Shown here piece after piece: positions 1 to 8,820 of a stretch of DNA of 64,000 nucleotides (positions are counted from its first letter, which is position 1; every line of letters begins with the position of its first letter). The notes under the pieces were generated by a model. The model had not been told where the DNA came from. It ran no database searches and worked only from the letters and a program-made list of their open reading frames with translations. The translations under genes were made by a program, and so were the position numbers. The stretch covers positions 3,286,001 through 3,350,000 of the forward strand of contig NZ_CP007035.1 of the NCBI RefSeq assembly GCF_000243115.2. Direction: 5' to 3'. This DNA is from Niabella soli DSM 19437. Its GTDB lineage: Bacteria; Bacteroidota; Bacteroidia; Chitinophagales; Chitinophagaceae.

Positions 1-328
1 TCATATAAACCGCATTCTCTTCAATACAATAAACGATCAGGTCGTCGATTATACCGCCCTGGTCATTGGTAAAACAACTGTATTGCGCCTGGTTCTTTTT
101 TAATTTGGCTGCATCATTACTGGTCACCCGCTGGATCAGTTCCAGCGCCTGCGGGCCCTTTACAATAAATTCGCCCATATGGCTTACGTCAAACACTCCT
201 GCATTTTTCCTCACGGTTTGATGTTCTTCATTTATTCCCGAATAACTGATCGGCATATTATACCCTGCAAATTCAGCCATTTTGGCTCCCAGGTTGATGT
301 GTTTTTGCGTAAACGGAGTTTCCTTCAT
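1..328 (-). CDS. gcvT: Aminomethyltransferase (glycine cleavage T protein), N-terminal part
   Basis: The 109 codons present read from ATG at 328 to the window edge, so the C-terminal two thirds are missing only because the window stops. The protein begins [17 protein letters not shown] and carries the T-protein hallmarks [12 protein letters not shown], a DVSHMGE motif and [10 protein letters not shown]. In the family this enzyme takes the aminomethyl group from lipoyl-H protein and passes the methylene to tetrahydrofolate, releasing ammonia, in the cytoplasmic glycine cleavage system. No other gcv gene is visible here. A TAnnTTTG box at 347-354 lies 18 bases upstream of the start. The identification rests on recognisable N-terminal motifs. 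Confidence 0.93.
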   Translation of the reverse strand, partial: MKETPFTQKHINLGAKMAEFAGYNMPISYSGINEEHQTVRKNAGVFDVSHMGEFIVKGPQALELIQRVTSNDAAKLKKNQAQYSCFTNDQGGIIDDLIVYCIEENAVYM

Positions 329-346
329 ATAAAACTAATATTGGCA

Positions 347-354
347 CAAATGTA
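347..354 (-). promoter_or_regulatory. -7 promoter box (TACATTTG) for gcvT
   Basis: Reading the minus strand gives TACATTTG, a full match to the Bacteroidota -7 consensus TAnnTTTG, 18 bases before the gcvT ATG. I see no convincing -33 TTTG at the usual spacing. The divergent stretch to 616 holds no other feature I can support. Confidence 0.5.
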
Positions 355-616
355 AGTGGATTCGGGGAAGGGAAAATAAGATTTTTGTTTCCCGCAGAAG
401 GCACAGAATAACACAGGTTCTTTCTGGAAGCCATAGTTTTTTAAGGTTGGGCATTAAAAACAAACCCTGTGTTAGTTTGGTTTCCTGGTGAGACACGGGA
501 GACTGGGGCGATGCGCGGCAGAATTGTACTATTGCTGTCACACAAGTCCCCTGGTCGCGGGCTTCCCGGCTGAATATTCCTTTTGAAACAATTTCACGAT
601 GTTGTATCTTTTCCGA

Positions 617-1861
617 ATGAAACGTACTTGTTGTTTGATCCTTTTATTCCTTTGTTCGATGGCTACTACTGCTCAAATCAAAAATGACGGCTTCTTTGAA
701 CAATTATTGCGGAAAAATGCTTCGCCCTTGCTGACGGATGTTTTAAACAAACCGGATACCTTTCAATACCAGCTTATTTATACGGAAATAAAAAGAAATA
801 AAAACCAGGAACCGCAGTTTATCGATCATTACCTTAATGTGGACCGAAACCGTTACTTCAATCCGGCGTCCACCGTAAAAATGCCCGTGGCCTTTGCCGC
901 GCTGGAAAAGATCAACCAGCTTAACGGTAAGATCACGGTGCAGGATGTAATGCTTACGGACAGTTCCTACAGCGGCCAAACAGCCGTTACCACCGATTCT
1001 ACAGCGGAAAATAACCTGCCTTCTATTGCCCACTATATAAAAAAAATATTCCTGGTCAGCGATAATGAGGCCTACAACCGGTTATATGAATTTGACGGAC
1101 AGCAATACTTAAACGAGTCTCTTTGGAAAAAAGGATACAACGATATCCGCATCACCCGCCGGTTTACACCTATGACCGAAGAAGAGAACCGGCATACCAA
1201 TGCCATTCGTTTTTTTAACAAGGGGCAATTAATTTACACACAGCCCCCGGCTTACAGCACTATCCGTTTCCGGTTCCCCAAAAACAAGATCCTTGTTGGC
1301 AAAGGCCATTGGGACAAAAACGACAGTCTCATCAACACGCCGATGGATTTTACCACGCACAACAATCTTCCATTGGAGGATGGCTATCATTTGTTGCGCT
1401 CCGTATTATTTCCTTCATCGGTTCCAGCCAGCCAGCGGTTCCAGCTTAAGAAAGAAGACTATGAATTGCTGTACACGTATCTATCTGAACTTCCTTATGA
1501 AAGCCGTTTCCCGAAATATGATACCACCGAATTTTTTGACAGTTATACCAAGTTTTTCTTTTTCCGCGCGGGCAAAGAAAAAATACTTTCTTATATAAGA
1601 GTATTCAATAAAGCCGGCTGGAGCTATGGGTTTTTAACGGATTATTGTTATGTGGTGGATTTTAAAAATAATGTTGAGTTTATGCTGAGCGGCACCATTT
1701 ATGTAAACAGTGACGGCATATTGAATGATAACAAATACGAATATGAAACCATCGGCTACCCCTTTTTTAAAGAAGTAGGAAATATCATCTATCGCCATGA
1801 ATTGAATAAAAAACGGACTGTGACGCCTGATTTAAGCAACTGGCGCAAGACATACAACTGA
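617..1861 (+). CDS. Secreted class A beta-lactamase-like serine hydrolase
   Basis: The family comprises penicillin-recognising serine hydrolases exported to the periplasm. All three active-site boxes are visible (numbering from an ATG at 599): S91-T-V-K94 with the nucleophile serine and general-base lysine, S154-D-N156, and K338-A-G340 followed by WSYGFLTD in place of the usual KTG. The start at 617 is preferred because it gives a clean signal peptide, MKRTCCLILLFLCSMATTAQ. The frame stays open back to 599, which would add six residues. The protein is about 415 residues, longer than true class A beta-lactamases of about 290, so it may be a peptidoglycan or ester hydrolase rather than a resistance enzyme. 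It appears to be a single-gene unit, with gcvT divergent on its left. Confidence 0.78.
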   Translation: MKRTCCLILLFLCSMATTAQIKNDGFFEQLLRKNASPLLTDVLNKPDTFQYQLIYTEIKRNKNQEPQFIDHYLNVDRNRYFNPASTVKMPVAFAALEKINQLNGKITVQDVMLTDSSYSGQTAVTTDSTAENNLPSIAHYIKKIFLVSDNEAYNRLYEFDGQQYLNESLWKKGYNDIRITRRFTPMTEEENRHTNAIRFFNKGQLIYTQPPAYSTIRFRFPKNKILVGKGHWDKNDSLINTPMDFTTHNNLPLEDGYHLLRSVLFPSSVPASQRFQLKKEDYELLYTYLSELPYESRFPKYDTTEFFDSYTKFFFFRAGKEKILSYIRVFNKAGWSYGFLTDYCYVVDFKNNVEFMLSGTIYVNSDGILNDNKYEYETIGYPFFKEVGNIIYRHELNKKRTVTPDLSNWRKTYN

Positions 1862-2031
1862 TCGTTTTGATTTAACTCTTATAAACACTAACGCGCCAAA
1901 AGCAACAGGGCCGCTTCTTCCAGGAATACCCGTACTATAACTTACGCACACCCTGCAACAATATATCGCAATTATTGGTTATTTGACAGAGGTCATACCA
2001 TCATCAATTTATTTTAGTGTAATTTTGCGCC

Positions 2032-2697
2032 ATGAAATTCGAGAAGATTCATAATAAAGGACAGGCCAGGCTTTTTAAGAACGACTACCTGGAGATGCTG
2101 ACAAAAACACATCCGTTGGTTATTTGGGGTATGTATATTCCTGTTATTGCCTATATGTTATATTATAGCAATGACACTAATAATTATAGCTGGAGCGCTG
2201 TTTTTTTATTCTTTTTTATTGGGATTTTTTCCTGGAGCTTTTTTGAATACCTGGCGCACCGGTTTATTTTTCATTGGGTAAGCGATAACCCCGCAGCGCA
2301 AAAGATCTCTTATGTAATGCATGGCAACCACCATCACTACCCAAGAGACCGCCAGCGTTTATTTATGCCACCGGTGCCCAGTCTGATTATAGCATCCGCC
2401 TTATTGGGCGTTTTTTATCTTTTTATGGGCTCCCGCGCTTTAATGTTTTTCCCCGGGTTTATGCTGGGCTATTTAATGTATGGAACCATGCACTACGCCA
2501 TTCATGCCTGGAACCCGCCCTTTAAATGGATGAAAGGCCTGTGGCGCAATCACCACCTGCATCATTACAAAGACGAGCATAAAGGCTTTGGTGTAAGCAG
2601 TACTATCTGGGATCATGTGTTTGGTACGATGTTCGATCTTAAAAAAGAGAAAGAGGACAAAGAAAAAGTGCAGGCACTGATGTTTGATAAAAAATAG
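2032..2697 (+). CDS. Fatty acid hydroxylase / sterol desaturase family membrane di-iron enzyme
   Basis: This 221-residue integral membrane protein has the histidine clusters that bind the di-iron centre: H76-RFIF-H81, H97-GNHHH102, H154-YAI-H158 and H174-HLHH178. The arrangement resembles the catalytic domain of fatty acid 2-hydroxylase (FA2H/Scs7), which adds a 2-hydroxyl to acyl chains, often of sphingolipids. Many Bacteroidota make sphingolipids and hydroxylated fatty acids, so membrane lipid modification is the likely role. Hydrophobic segments lie around residues 30-45, 55-72 and 115-150. There is no fused cytochrome b5 domain, unlike the eukaryotic enzymes. A strong intrinsic terminator follows, so it is probably monocistronic. 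The exact substrate cannot be told from sequence. Confidence 0.85.
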   Translation: MKFEKIHNKGQARLFKNDYLEMLTKTHPLVIWGMYIPVIAYMLYYSNDTNNYSWSAVFLFFFIGIFSWSFFEYLAHRFIFHWVSDNPAAQKISYVMHGNHHHYPRDRQRLFMPPVPSLIIASALLGVFYLFMGSRALMFFPGFMLGYLMYGTMHYAIHAWNPPFKWMKGLWRNHHLHHYKDEHKGFGVSSTIWDHVFGTMFDLKKEKEDKEKVQALMFDKK

Positions 2698-2722
2698 TTT
2701 CCAAATTCTTTTACAACTTTTG

Positions 2723-2755
2723 AAAATCTGTCTGTTATACTGACAGATTTTTTTT
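2723..2755 (+). terminator. Intrinsic terminator after the fatty acid hydroxylase gene
   Basis: Perfect 10-bp arms at 2723-2732 and 2742-2751 (AAAATCTGTC / GACAGATTTT) with a 9-base loop run into a T tract ending at 2755, 25 bases after the stop codon. Confidence 0.85.
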
Positions 2756-2847
2756 ATTAAATCAATCCATACTACTGTTCCTCTTTTTGTTTTTGTATTT
2801 CTTACATTTATTTTGTTAGTAACGGGTGAATTAAAAATTAAAAGATT

Positions 2848-2855
2848 TATATTTG
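2848..2855 (+). promoter_or_regulatory. -7 promoter box (TATATTTG) ahead of the first susC
   Basis: TATATTTG matches TAnnTTTG exactly and sits 70 bases before the susC start, leaving room for a leader. A clear -33 element at 19-21 bases is not seen. The nearest TTTTG is at 2811-2815. Confidence 0.5.
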
Positions 2856-2925
2856 ACCCGATAGGTTGACTTGTCCCTGAATTGCTTTGCCGTCAACTAC
2901 TTTTTATTACTAAACCAGAAATCTT

Positions 2926-5900
2926 ATGCTTCAATGCAGTAACCTGCGTGTGCCTACTCTGCACGCGCCTTTCAAATCCACAAACGGGCTCTGGGTAACA
3001 AAATGGATGCTTACTCTTTGTTTGTTTTTCTTTGCATCCCTGGGTTATGCAAACCCTTTAATTACAAAACATCCACCGGATAAAACCGTTTCCGGAAAAG
3101 TTACAGATGAAAAAGGAGCGCCTGTTGACGGTGCAACCGTCTTGCTCAAAGGCACTTCTGTTGGGGTTACCACTAACGCAGAAGGTGTTTTTACTATTAA
3201 AGTGCCCAACGCCGGTGGCATCCTGGTTGTTTCTCATGTGGGCTTTGTTGACCAGGAAGTAGCTATAGGCAATAAAAGTAATCTCAACATAACCCTCATA
3301 AGCAGTAAGTCGGAGCAACTGACAGACGTAGTAGTTGTGGGTTATGGTAAACAGAAAAAAGTAACCGTTACGGGTGCTGTAGCACAGGTGAAAGGGACTG
3401 AATTGGAAAAATCACCGGCCGTGAACCTGTCCAACTCGCTGGCGGGCCGTTTGCCGGGTGTAACCGCCATGCAGCGAAACGGAGAGCCGGGGGGTGATGG
3501 CTCCACGTTACGCATTAGGGGAACCAATACACTGGGAAACAGTTCTCCCCTGGTGGTTATTGATGGGGTGCCCGACCGCGCGGGTGGACTGGAGCGCCTT
3601 AATCCCGCTGAAGTAGAAACCATGTCGGTGCTAAAAGATGCATCGGCTGCCATCTACGGAGCACGCGCGGCCAACGGTGTTATCCTGATCACCACCAAAC
3701 AGGGAAAGGCAGGAAAACCGATGCTCAGCTACGATTTTAGCAGGGGCTGGCAGCAACCTACCACCATTCCAAAAATGAGCAATTCCGCACAGTATGCCGA
3801 GCTGATGAATGAACAGAAACTATTCTCTGATGTACCCTACGCAGAATGGGGCGACGCCTGGAAGGCATTTAAAACAACCGGATCCTATACAAAAAAAGCT
3901 GGCGGAGTTGTAAACTCCTATTATACGCCAGACGACCTGAAAAAATTTGCAGATGGCTCCAGCCCGTTGACACACCCCAATACCGACTGGTACCATACCG
4001 TATTCAAAAAATGGGCTGCCCAGCAAAATCATACCCTGCAGGTTAGCGGTGGCTCGGAAAATGTGAAATACCTGGCATCCCTGGGCTATTTAAAGCAGGA
4101 TGCATATTACAAAAACTCTGCAACCGGGTACCAGCAATATGATATGCGGATGAACCTCGAAGCCAAGGTAAACAAATATATCACTACTACTTTTGGCATC
4201 AGCCTCCGGGAGGAATATCGTCATTACCCAACAGAAAGTGCCAGTACTATTTTCAGGATGCTGCTACGTGGTAAACCTACTGAAATAGCCCAATGGCCCA
4301 ACGGACTCCCGGGGATGGATATCGAGAATGGTCAAAACCCCGTTGCCATTACCACAGGAGTTACCGGGTACGATCGTAATAAGAGAGACTATATTCAATC
4401 CAACGGCCAGATAGATATTACCAATCCCTGGGTAAAGGGGTTAAAACTGACCCTGCAGGGGGCCGTGGATAAATACATCCGCCGCGACAAACGGTTTGCC
4501 ACTCCCTGGTACTTGTATAACTGGGATAAAAAAACCTATGAAGCCGATGGCGTCACCCCCAAACTCACCAAAACGTTGCGGTCCACTTTTACCGACCCAA
4601 ATCTAAGACAGGCGGATGAGGCTGAATTACGTGTAAATATGGTGGGCATGCTGAGCTATGACCGCGTTATCAAGGACGCGCATACCATTGGCATTATGGC
4701 CGGTATACAAAGGGAAACAAGAGACGGGGATAATTTCTTCGCTTACCGGCGCTATTTTATTTCTGATGCCCTGGACATCCTGGATGCCGGGGGCACTGTT
4801 TCGCAAAACCTTGGCGGCAGCGCTTTTAACCGGGCTACACTGAGCTATTTCGGACGAGCCACTTATAACTACCGGGAGAAATATTTAGCCGAATTTGTAT
4901 GGCGTTATGATGGCTCTTATTTCTTCCCTGTAAACCGGCAATTTGGATTCTTCCCCGGTATAATGGCGGGCTGGAATATTTCCAAGGAGAAATTCATGGA
5001 AAATGCACGATTTGTTAATAATCTGAAACTCCGCGCTTCCTACGGCCAGATGGGTAACGACCAGGTGGAATTTAACGGGGTTATTCCTGAATACGGCTTT
5101 TTGTCCCTGTACCAGTATGGAACCCGGATACAGAACGGTCAGGTGGTTAAATCATTACAGGAAAGCATCGTACCCAACCCCAATTTTACCTGGGAAGTGG
5201 CCGATAACGCCAACCTGGGCCTGGACGGAACCCTATTGAATAATAAGATCAATTTCACCCTTGAAGTATTTAGAAACCAGCGGAAGCAGATCCTTATTCA
5301 ACGGTTAGGCTCCACTCCGCTTAGCTCTGGTATTTCCGGGAAACTGCCACCTGTAAATGCAGGACAACTGGAAAACAAGGGTTTTGAATTTAGCGTGGGT
5401 TATAATGGCCGGGTAAATGAGTTTACTTACCAGGTGAGCCTGAACGGTGCTTACACGAAGAATAAAGTGGTTTTCTGGGATGAAAACCCGGGCGTACCAG
5501 TTTACCAGCGCGCCACCGGGCACCCCTTTGGAACCAGCGGCTATTCTTTCCTGGCGTATGAGTATGACGGGGTATTTAAAGATGCCGCAGACATAGCCGC
5601 CACTACCAGCAAGATCAGCTATGATGCCGTTGAAAAAAACCTGCGCCCCGGTGATATGAAGTTCAAGGATGTGAATGGCGATGGTAAAATTGACGCATTG
5701 GACCAGGTAAGGCTGGATAAAACCAGGGATCCGATCTACACCACCGGTTTCAGCCTTAATATGGCCTATAAATCCTTCGATCTGTCTATCCTTTTCCAGG
5801 GGGCCTTCGGTGGCTTGCAATTACTGAACTTCAACGAAACAGGTGAATTTGGTAACTGGTTAGATTACAGTTATAACCATCGCTGGTCGGCCGATAACCC

Positions 5901-6204
5901 CAGCAGTGTAGACCCCAGGCTGGTGAGCCGTACCAATACCTATTATACATCCGGGTACCGCCAAAACACCTACTGGTTAAGAAGCAATAATTACCTGCGG
6001 TTTAAAAACTTTGAATTGGGTTACAACCTGGATCCAAATATTGGAAAGCAAATCGGCATTAAACAGTTCCGGGTATACCTGGGCGGGCAGAACCTGGTTA
6101 CCTGGCAAAAGTTGAAACTATGGGATCCGGAAGGAACTGCAGAGAACGGATATATTTATCCTCAATCCAGAATCTTAAGCGTAGGAGCCAGAGTAACTTT
6201 CTAA
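2926..6204 (+). CDS. SusC/RagA-family TonB-linked outer-membrane transporter
   Basis: This 1092-residue outer-membrane barrel works with a SusD lipoprotein and TonB energy to bring oligomeric nutrients into the periplasm. In order: an export signal (hydrophobic stretch about residues 28-42), a carboxypeptidase-D-like domain (about 53-130, starting VSGKVTDEKGAPVDGA), the TonB-box/plug junction DVVVVGYGKQKKVTVTGAV, the plug with IRGTNTLGNSSPLVVIDGVP and VLKDASAAIYGARAANGVI, and a barrel ending in GARVTF. No STN domain is present, so it should not signal to an anti-sigma factor by the FecA route. The susD partner follows after 13 bases. It is visibly paralogous to the SusC at 15458-19054. The substrate is unknown. 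Confidence 0.95.
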   Translation: MLQCSNLRVPTLHAPFKSTNGLWVTKWMLTLCLFFFASLGYANPLITKHPPDKTVSGKVTDEKGAPVDGATVLLKGTSVGVTTNAEGVFTIKVPNAGGILVVSHVGFVDQEVAIGNKSNLNITLISSKSEQLTDVVVVGYGKQKKVTVTGAVAQVKGTELEKSPAVNLSNSLAGRLPGVTAMQRNGEPGGDGSTLRIRGTNTLGNSSPLVVIDGVPDRAGGLERLNPAEVETMSVLKDASAAIYGARAANGVILITTKQGKAGKPMLSYDFSRGWQQPTTIPKMSNSAQYAELMNEQKLFSDVPYAEWGDAWKAFKTTGSYTKKAGGVVNSYYTPDDLKKFADGSSPLTHPNTDWYHTVFKKWAAQQNHTLQVSGGSENVKYLASLGYLKQDAYYKNSATGYQQYDMRMNLEAKVNKYITTTFGISLREEYRHYPTESASTIFRMLLRGKPTEIAQWPNGLPGMDIENGQNPVAITTGVTGYDRNKRDYIQSNGQIDITNPWVKGLKLTLQGAVDKYIRRDKRFATPWYLYNWDKKTYEADGVTPKLTKTLRSTFTDPNLRQADEAELRVNMVGMLSYDRVIKDAHTIGIMAGIQRETRDGDNFFAYRRYFISDALDILDAGGTVSQNLGGSAFNRATLSYFGRATYNYREKYLAEFVWRYDGSYFFPVNRQFGFFPGIMAGWNISKEKFMENARFVNNLKLRASYGQMGNDQVEFNGVIPEYGFLSLYQYGTRIQNGQVVKSLQESIVPNPNFTWEVADNANLGLDGTLLNNKINFTLEVFRNQRKQILIQRLGSTPLSSGISGKLPPVNAGQLENKGFEFSVGYNGRVNEFTYQVSLNGAYTKNKVVFWDENPGVPVYQRATGHPFGTSGYSFLAYEYDGVFKDAADIAATTSKISYDAVEKNLRPGDMKFKDVNGDGKIDALDQVRLDKTRDPIYTTGFSLNMAYKSFDLSILFQGAFGGLQLLNFNETGEFGNWLDYSYNHRWSADNPSSVDPRLVSRTNTYYTSGYRQNTYWLRSNNYLRFKNFELGYNLDPNIGKQIGIKQFRVYLGGQNLVTWQKLKLWDPEGTAENGYIYPQSRILSVGARVTF

Positions 6205-6217
6205 AAATTATACAGCA

Positions 6218-8083
6218 ATGAAAAAGACAAACTATATAAATATCCTGTTCCTTTTGGCAGCAAGCCTTGTGTTTACTGCCTGTAATAAAGGATTCCTGGA
6301 TACCAAGCCTCAGAGTAAATTTCCCTCGGACGTAACCTGGTCGGACCCTGCTCTTGCCCAGGCTTTTATAAACGGGTTATATGCCGGATTATATGAAGGC
6401 GGATTCTCGGAAGAAATGCTGTCCAGTTTTACGGATGAATCCATTTTTACCCACGCCGGCAGGGGCATCAATACAGCAATGGAGGGCAACTTAAACCCGT
6501 CCAACACAGGGCTGATACTTGCGGCTACCGACTGGGGGAATATGTATAATATTATCCGCATGACCAACCTGGCTTTGGAAGGCCTGGCTACCGCCACTTT
6601 TGATAATCCTTCTTTAAAACAAAAGCTGGAAGGAGAGGCCCGGCTACTCCGCGCCTATTATTACCATCAGTTGCTGCGTTTTTATGGCGGGGTGCCGCTG
6701 ATCACAAAATCCTATAAACTGGGGGATGATTTTAAAATGGCCCGCAATACCTATGCAGAAGTGAGTGATTTTATAGTAAAGCAGGCCGATACAGCTTATA
6801 CACTACTAAAAGATAAACAGATGCAACGCGGTGATGTTTCTGCGCTCATGGCGCTGGCGCTCAAATCACGGCAGTTGCTTTATGATGCCAGCGACCTGCA
6901 TGATATACCCACTGCCAAGACAAAGTCAACAGTATTATCCGGGTTTGCCAAACCGGAGCTACTGGGTTTCGTAAGCGGCGACCGAATGGCCCGCTGGACA
7001 GCCGCCCGGGACGCTGCAAAAAAGGTGCTGGATGAAGCCGGTTCCGGTTACAAGACGAATCTTACCGCCCCGGCCTCCTTTGATGATGCGAAAAAGAATT
7101 ACCTGTCCATCGCCATGGGCGGCGCCAGTAAGCACCCCGACGCCGATCCGTCTGTTACCACCACTAAAGAGTCGATCTTTGAACGGACCTTTAGTCCGGA
7201 CCTGAACGAAGGCGCGCAACAGCATGGCTTGCGACAGGGGCCTAACGGCTATAATAACTGGGCGGGAAATACGCCGATAGAAGAGCTGGTGGATGACTAT
7301 GGTATGATGGACGGAACGCAATTTGACTGGAACAACCCGGCTGAAAAAGCAGACCCCTATGTAAACCGCGAGCCCCGGTTTTATATTTGCTTTTTGTATG
7401 ATGGCGCTCCCTGGAAGCCACGGGGCAGGCCTGAAGATCCGGCCAACCAGATACAAACAGGGTCTTACACTATAAACGGAACCATTCTTCCCGGTTTGGA
7501 CACCCGCCAGGGGCCGATCGAAAACTGGAACGGCAGCTTTACCGGCTATTATTTCCGCAAGTTTATTGACCCCGACCCCAACCTGCGGGATAACTCCGGA
7601 CGCCAGTATGTTCCCTGGCCTTTCTTCCGGTATACCGAAGCCATGTTTAACTATATTGAAGCCTGTATTGAACTGGGCCAGGATGATGAAGCAAGAACCT
7701 GGCTGAACAAGATCCGGTACCGGGCGGGGATGCCGGCGGTTACAGAATCCGGCGATGCGCTACGTCAACGCTACCGTCGTGAAAAAAGAGTGGAGATGGT
7801 TTTCGAAGAGCAGCGTTACTTTGATGCAAGAAGATGGATGATTCCCGCTCAGACAATTGGCAGAAAAGCGGTTTATATACAGGTAACCGGCGTTTTAAAA
7901 CCGGGAGCTACCGCGCCTTCCCCCTACCGGAAGGATAAGACTTTGTTCGATTATACCTATACTCCCGTTGAAACCAACAGCCTGGAAAACCGGACCTGGC
8001 TGGACAAAATGTATTTTCGTCCGATCCGTTTGGACGAGCAACAAAAAAACAGCCTGCTGGAGCAAAACCCGGGATATCAATAG
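6218..8083 (+). CDS. SusD/RagB-family nutrient-binding lipoprotein
   Basis: This is the surface lipoprotein that caps the SusC barrel and binds substrate. The signal peptide ends in a lipobox with C22 (VFTAC). The family's TPR-like helices are recognisable in GEARLLRAYYYHQLLRFYGG and in the C-terminal block LNKIRYRAGMPAVTESGDA followed by RREKRVEMVFEEQRYFDARR. Its 621 residues are typical of the long SusD subfamily. It follows susC by 13 bases and is followed by a strong terminator, so susC-susD form a closed two-gene unit. It is close in sequence to the SusD at 13549-15447. Confidence 0.94.
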   Translation: MKKTNYINILFLLAASLVFTACNKGFLDTKPQSKFPSDVTWSDPALAQAFINGLYAGLYEGGFSEEMLSSFTDESIFTHAGRGINTAMEGNLNPSNTGLILAATDWGNMYNIIRMTNLALEGLATATFDNPSLKQKLEGEARLLRAYYYHQLLRFYGGVPLITKSYKLGDDFKMARNTYAEVSDFIVKQADTAYTLLKDKQMQRGDVSALMALALKSRQLLYDASDLHDIPTAKTKSTVLSGFAKPELLGFVSGDRMARWTAARDAAKKVLDEAGSGYKTNLTAPASFDDAKKNYLSIAMGGASKHPDADPSVTTTKESIFERTFSPDLNEGAQQHGLRQGPNGYNNWAGNTPIEELVDDYGMMDGTQFDWNNPAEKADPYVNREPRFYICFLYDGAPWKPRGRPEDPANQIQTGSYTINGTILPGLDTRQGPIENWNGSFTGYYFRKFIDPDPNLRDNSGRQYVPWPFFRYTEAMFNYIEACIELGQDDEARTWLNKIRYRAGMPAVTESGDALRQRYRREKRVEMVFEEQRYFDARRWMIPAQTIGRKAVYIQVTGVLKPGATAPSPYRKDKTLFDYTYTPVETNSLENRTWLDKMYFRPIRLDEQQKNSLLEQNPGYQ

Positions 8084-8117
8084 TAAGACGATATAAGCCG
8101 GCATAACCGGAGCACAT

Positions 8118-8180
8118 AAAGGTTATCTCAAAACCCGTGGCCGCAACAGATGCCGCCGCCTTTTGAGATAACCTTTTTTT
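8118..8180 (+). terminator. Intrinsic terminator after the first susCD pair
   Basis: Sixteen-base arms at 8118-8133 and 8161-8176 (AAAGGTTATCTCAAAA and its complement) enclose a GC-rich loop and are followed by a T tract. This ends the plus-strand susCD unit. Confidence 0.85.
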
Positions 8181-8367
8181 ATACATTTTTAAATCAACGC
8201 TGCAATAATACTAATTAGAAAAGGCTTCGTCAAGCTGTTAATGACAAGTGCTGCAAGTTGCTGGAAATGAATTTATATAAGGAGCGTCATCCGATAGTTA
8301 TCGGATCCGACCGAAGTTTTGCCCGTAAAGCAAAACGAGCGGAGGAATCCGGAGACCTCTCGGTTCT

Positions 8368-8652
8368 GTCCCGAAAACATTCGCATATGCGTCAAGGTAG
8401 GTAAGAAGATCAACCAGCCCCAATGGGGGCTGCCGGTAGGTAGAAAAAATGTCATCTACGATTATTACGCCCCAGCCGGGGCGTTTAGTGATTAACGAAA
8501 TTTAGATTCTTCATGCAAAAAATATTAGGTCCTGGTTATCAATGTCTCCATCACCTGGCGGCCCTAACAGGCCGCAATGCTACGTTTAACCTACCATCTA
8601 CCGGCCAGCGGCCCCGATGGGGCCTTAACGCATATGCGAAAACATTCGGGAC
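8368..8652. repeat. Palindrome cluster bounded by 25-base inverted repeats
   Basis: Outer arms lie at 8368-8392 and 8628-8652. They begin GTCCCGAA and end CGCATATGCGT, and differ only in the six bases between. Inside are four GC-rich hairpins: 8415-8432 (CAGCCCC/GGGGCTG), 8468-8483 (CGCCCC/GGGGCG), 8558-8575 (GCGGCC/GGCCGC) and 8610-8624 (GGCCCC/GGGGCC). Short GGTAGGTAG and CTACCATCTACC tracts lie between them. No open frame of note is present. It resembles a REP/MITE-like non-autonomous element. An additional 8-bp hairpin (ATCCGATA/TATCGGAT) lies just upstream at about 8289-8306. Confidence 0.65.
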
Positions 8653-8656
8653 CCCA

Positions 8657-8820
8657 CTGCCAATGACATATGTTGTTTTTAAGTTATGAAAACCAATCAT
8701 TAATGTTGCCGTCGTTTCGACGAACTCCGATGAAGGTCGGGAGAAGTGATCGGAGAAATCTTGTTCTTTAATGATGGGATTTACCTTCGCCCTCCTTCGT
8801 TTTTCAGGCTCATTATACTT
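8657..8820. repeat. Dispersed intergenic repeat, copy A
   Basis: It starts CTGCCAATGACA and contains TTATGAAAACCAATCATTA, then GTCGTTTCGACG, GGAGAAATC and GTTCTTTAATGAT. The same order of blocks recurs at 20993-21247 and, in part, at 29219-29430. It lies between the terminator and palindrome cluster on one side and the 3' end of the haloperoxidase gene on the other. Confidence 0.65.

Noticed and set aside
335-541. 68-codon minus-strand frame between gcvT and the serine hydrolase
   Set aside because: It covers the gcvT promoter box, has no recognisable motif and no suitable start region.
2020-2027. TAATTTTG box before the fatty acid hydroxylase gene
   Set aside because: It matches TAnnTTTG but lies only four bases before the ATG, so transcription would begin inside or at the gene. 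In this AT-rich stretch a chance match is as likely.
5305-5820. 171-codon minus-strand frame inside susC
   Set aside because: It lies opposite the conserved SusC barrel region and has no independent motif.
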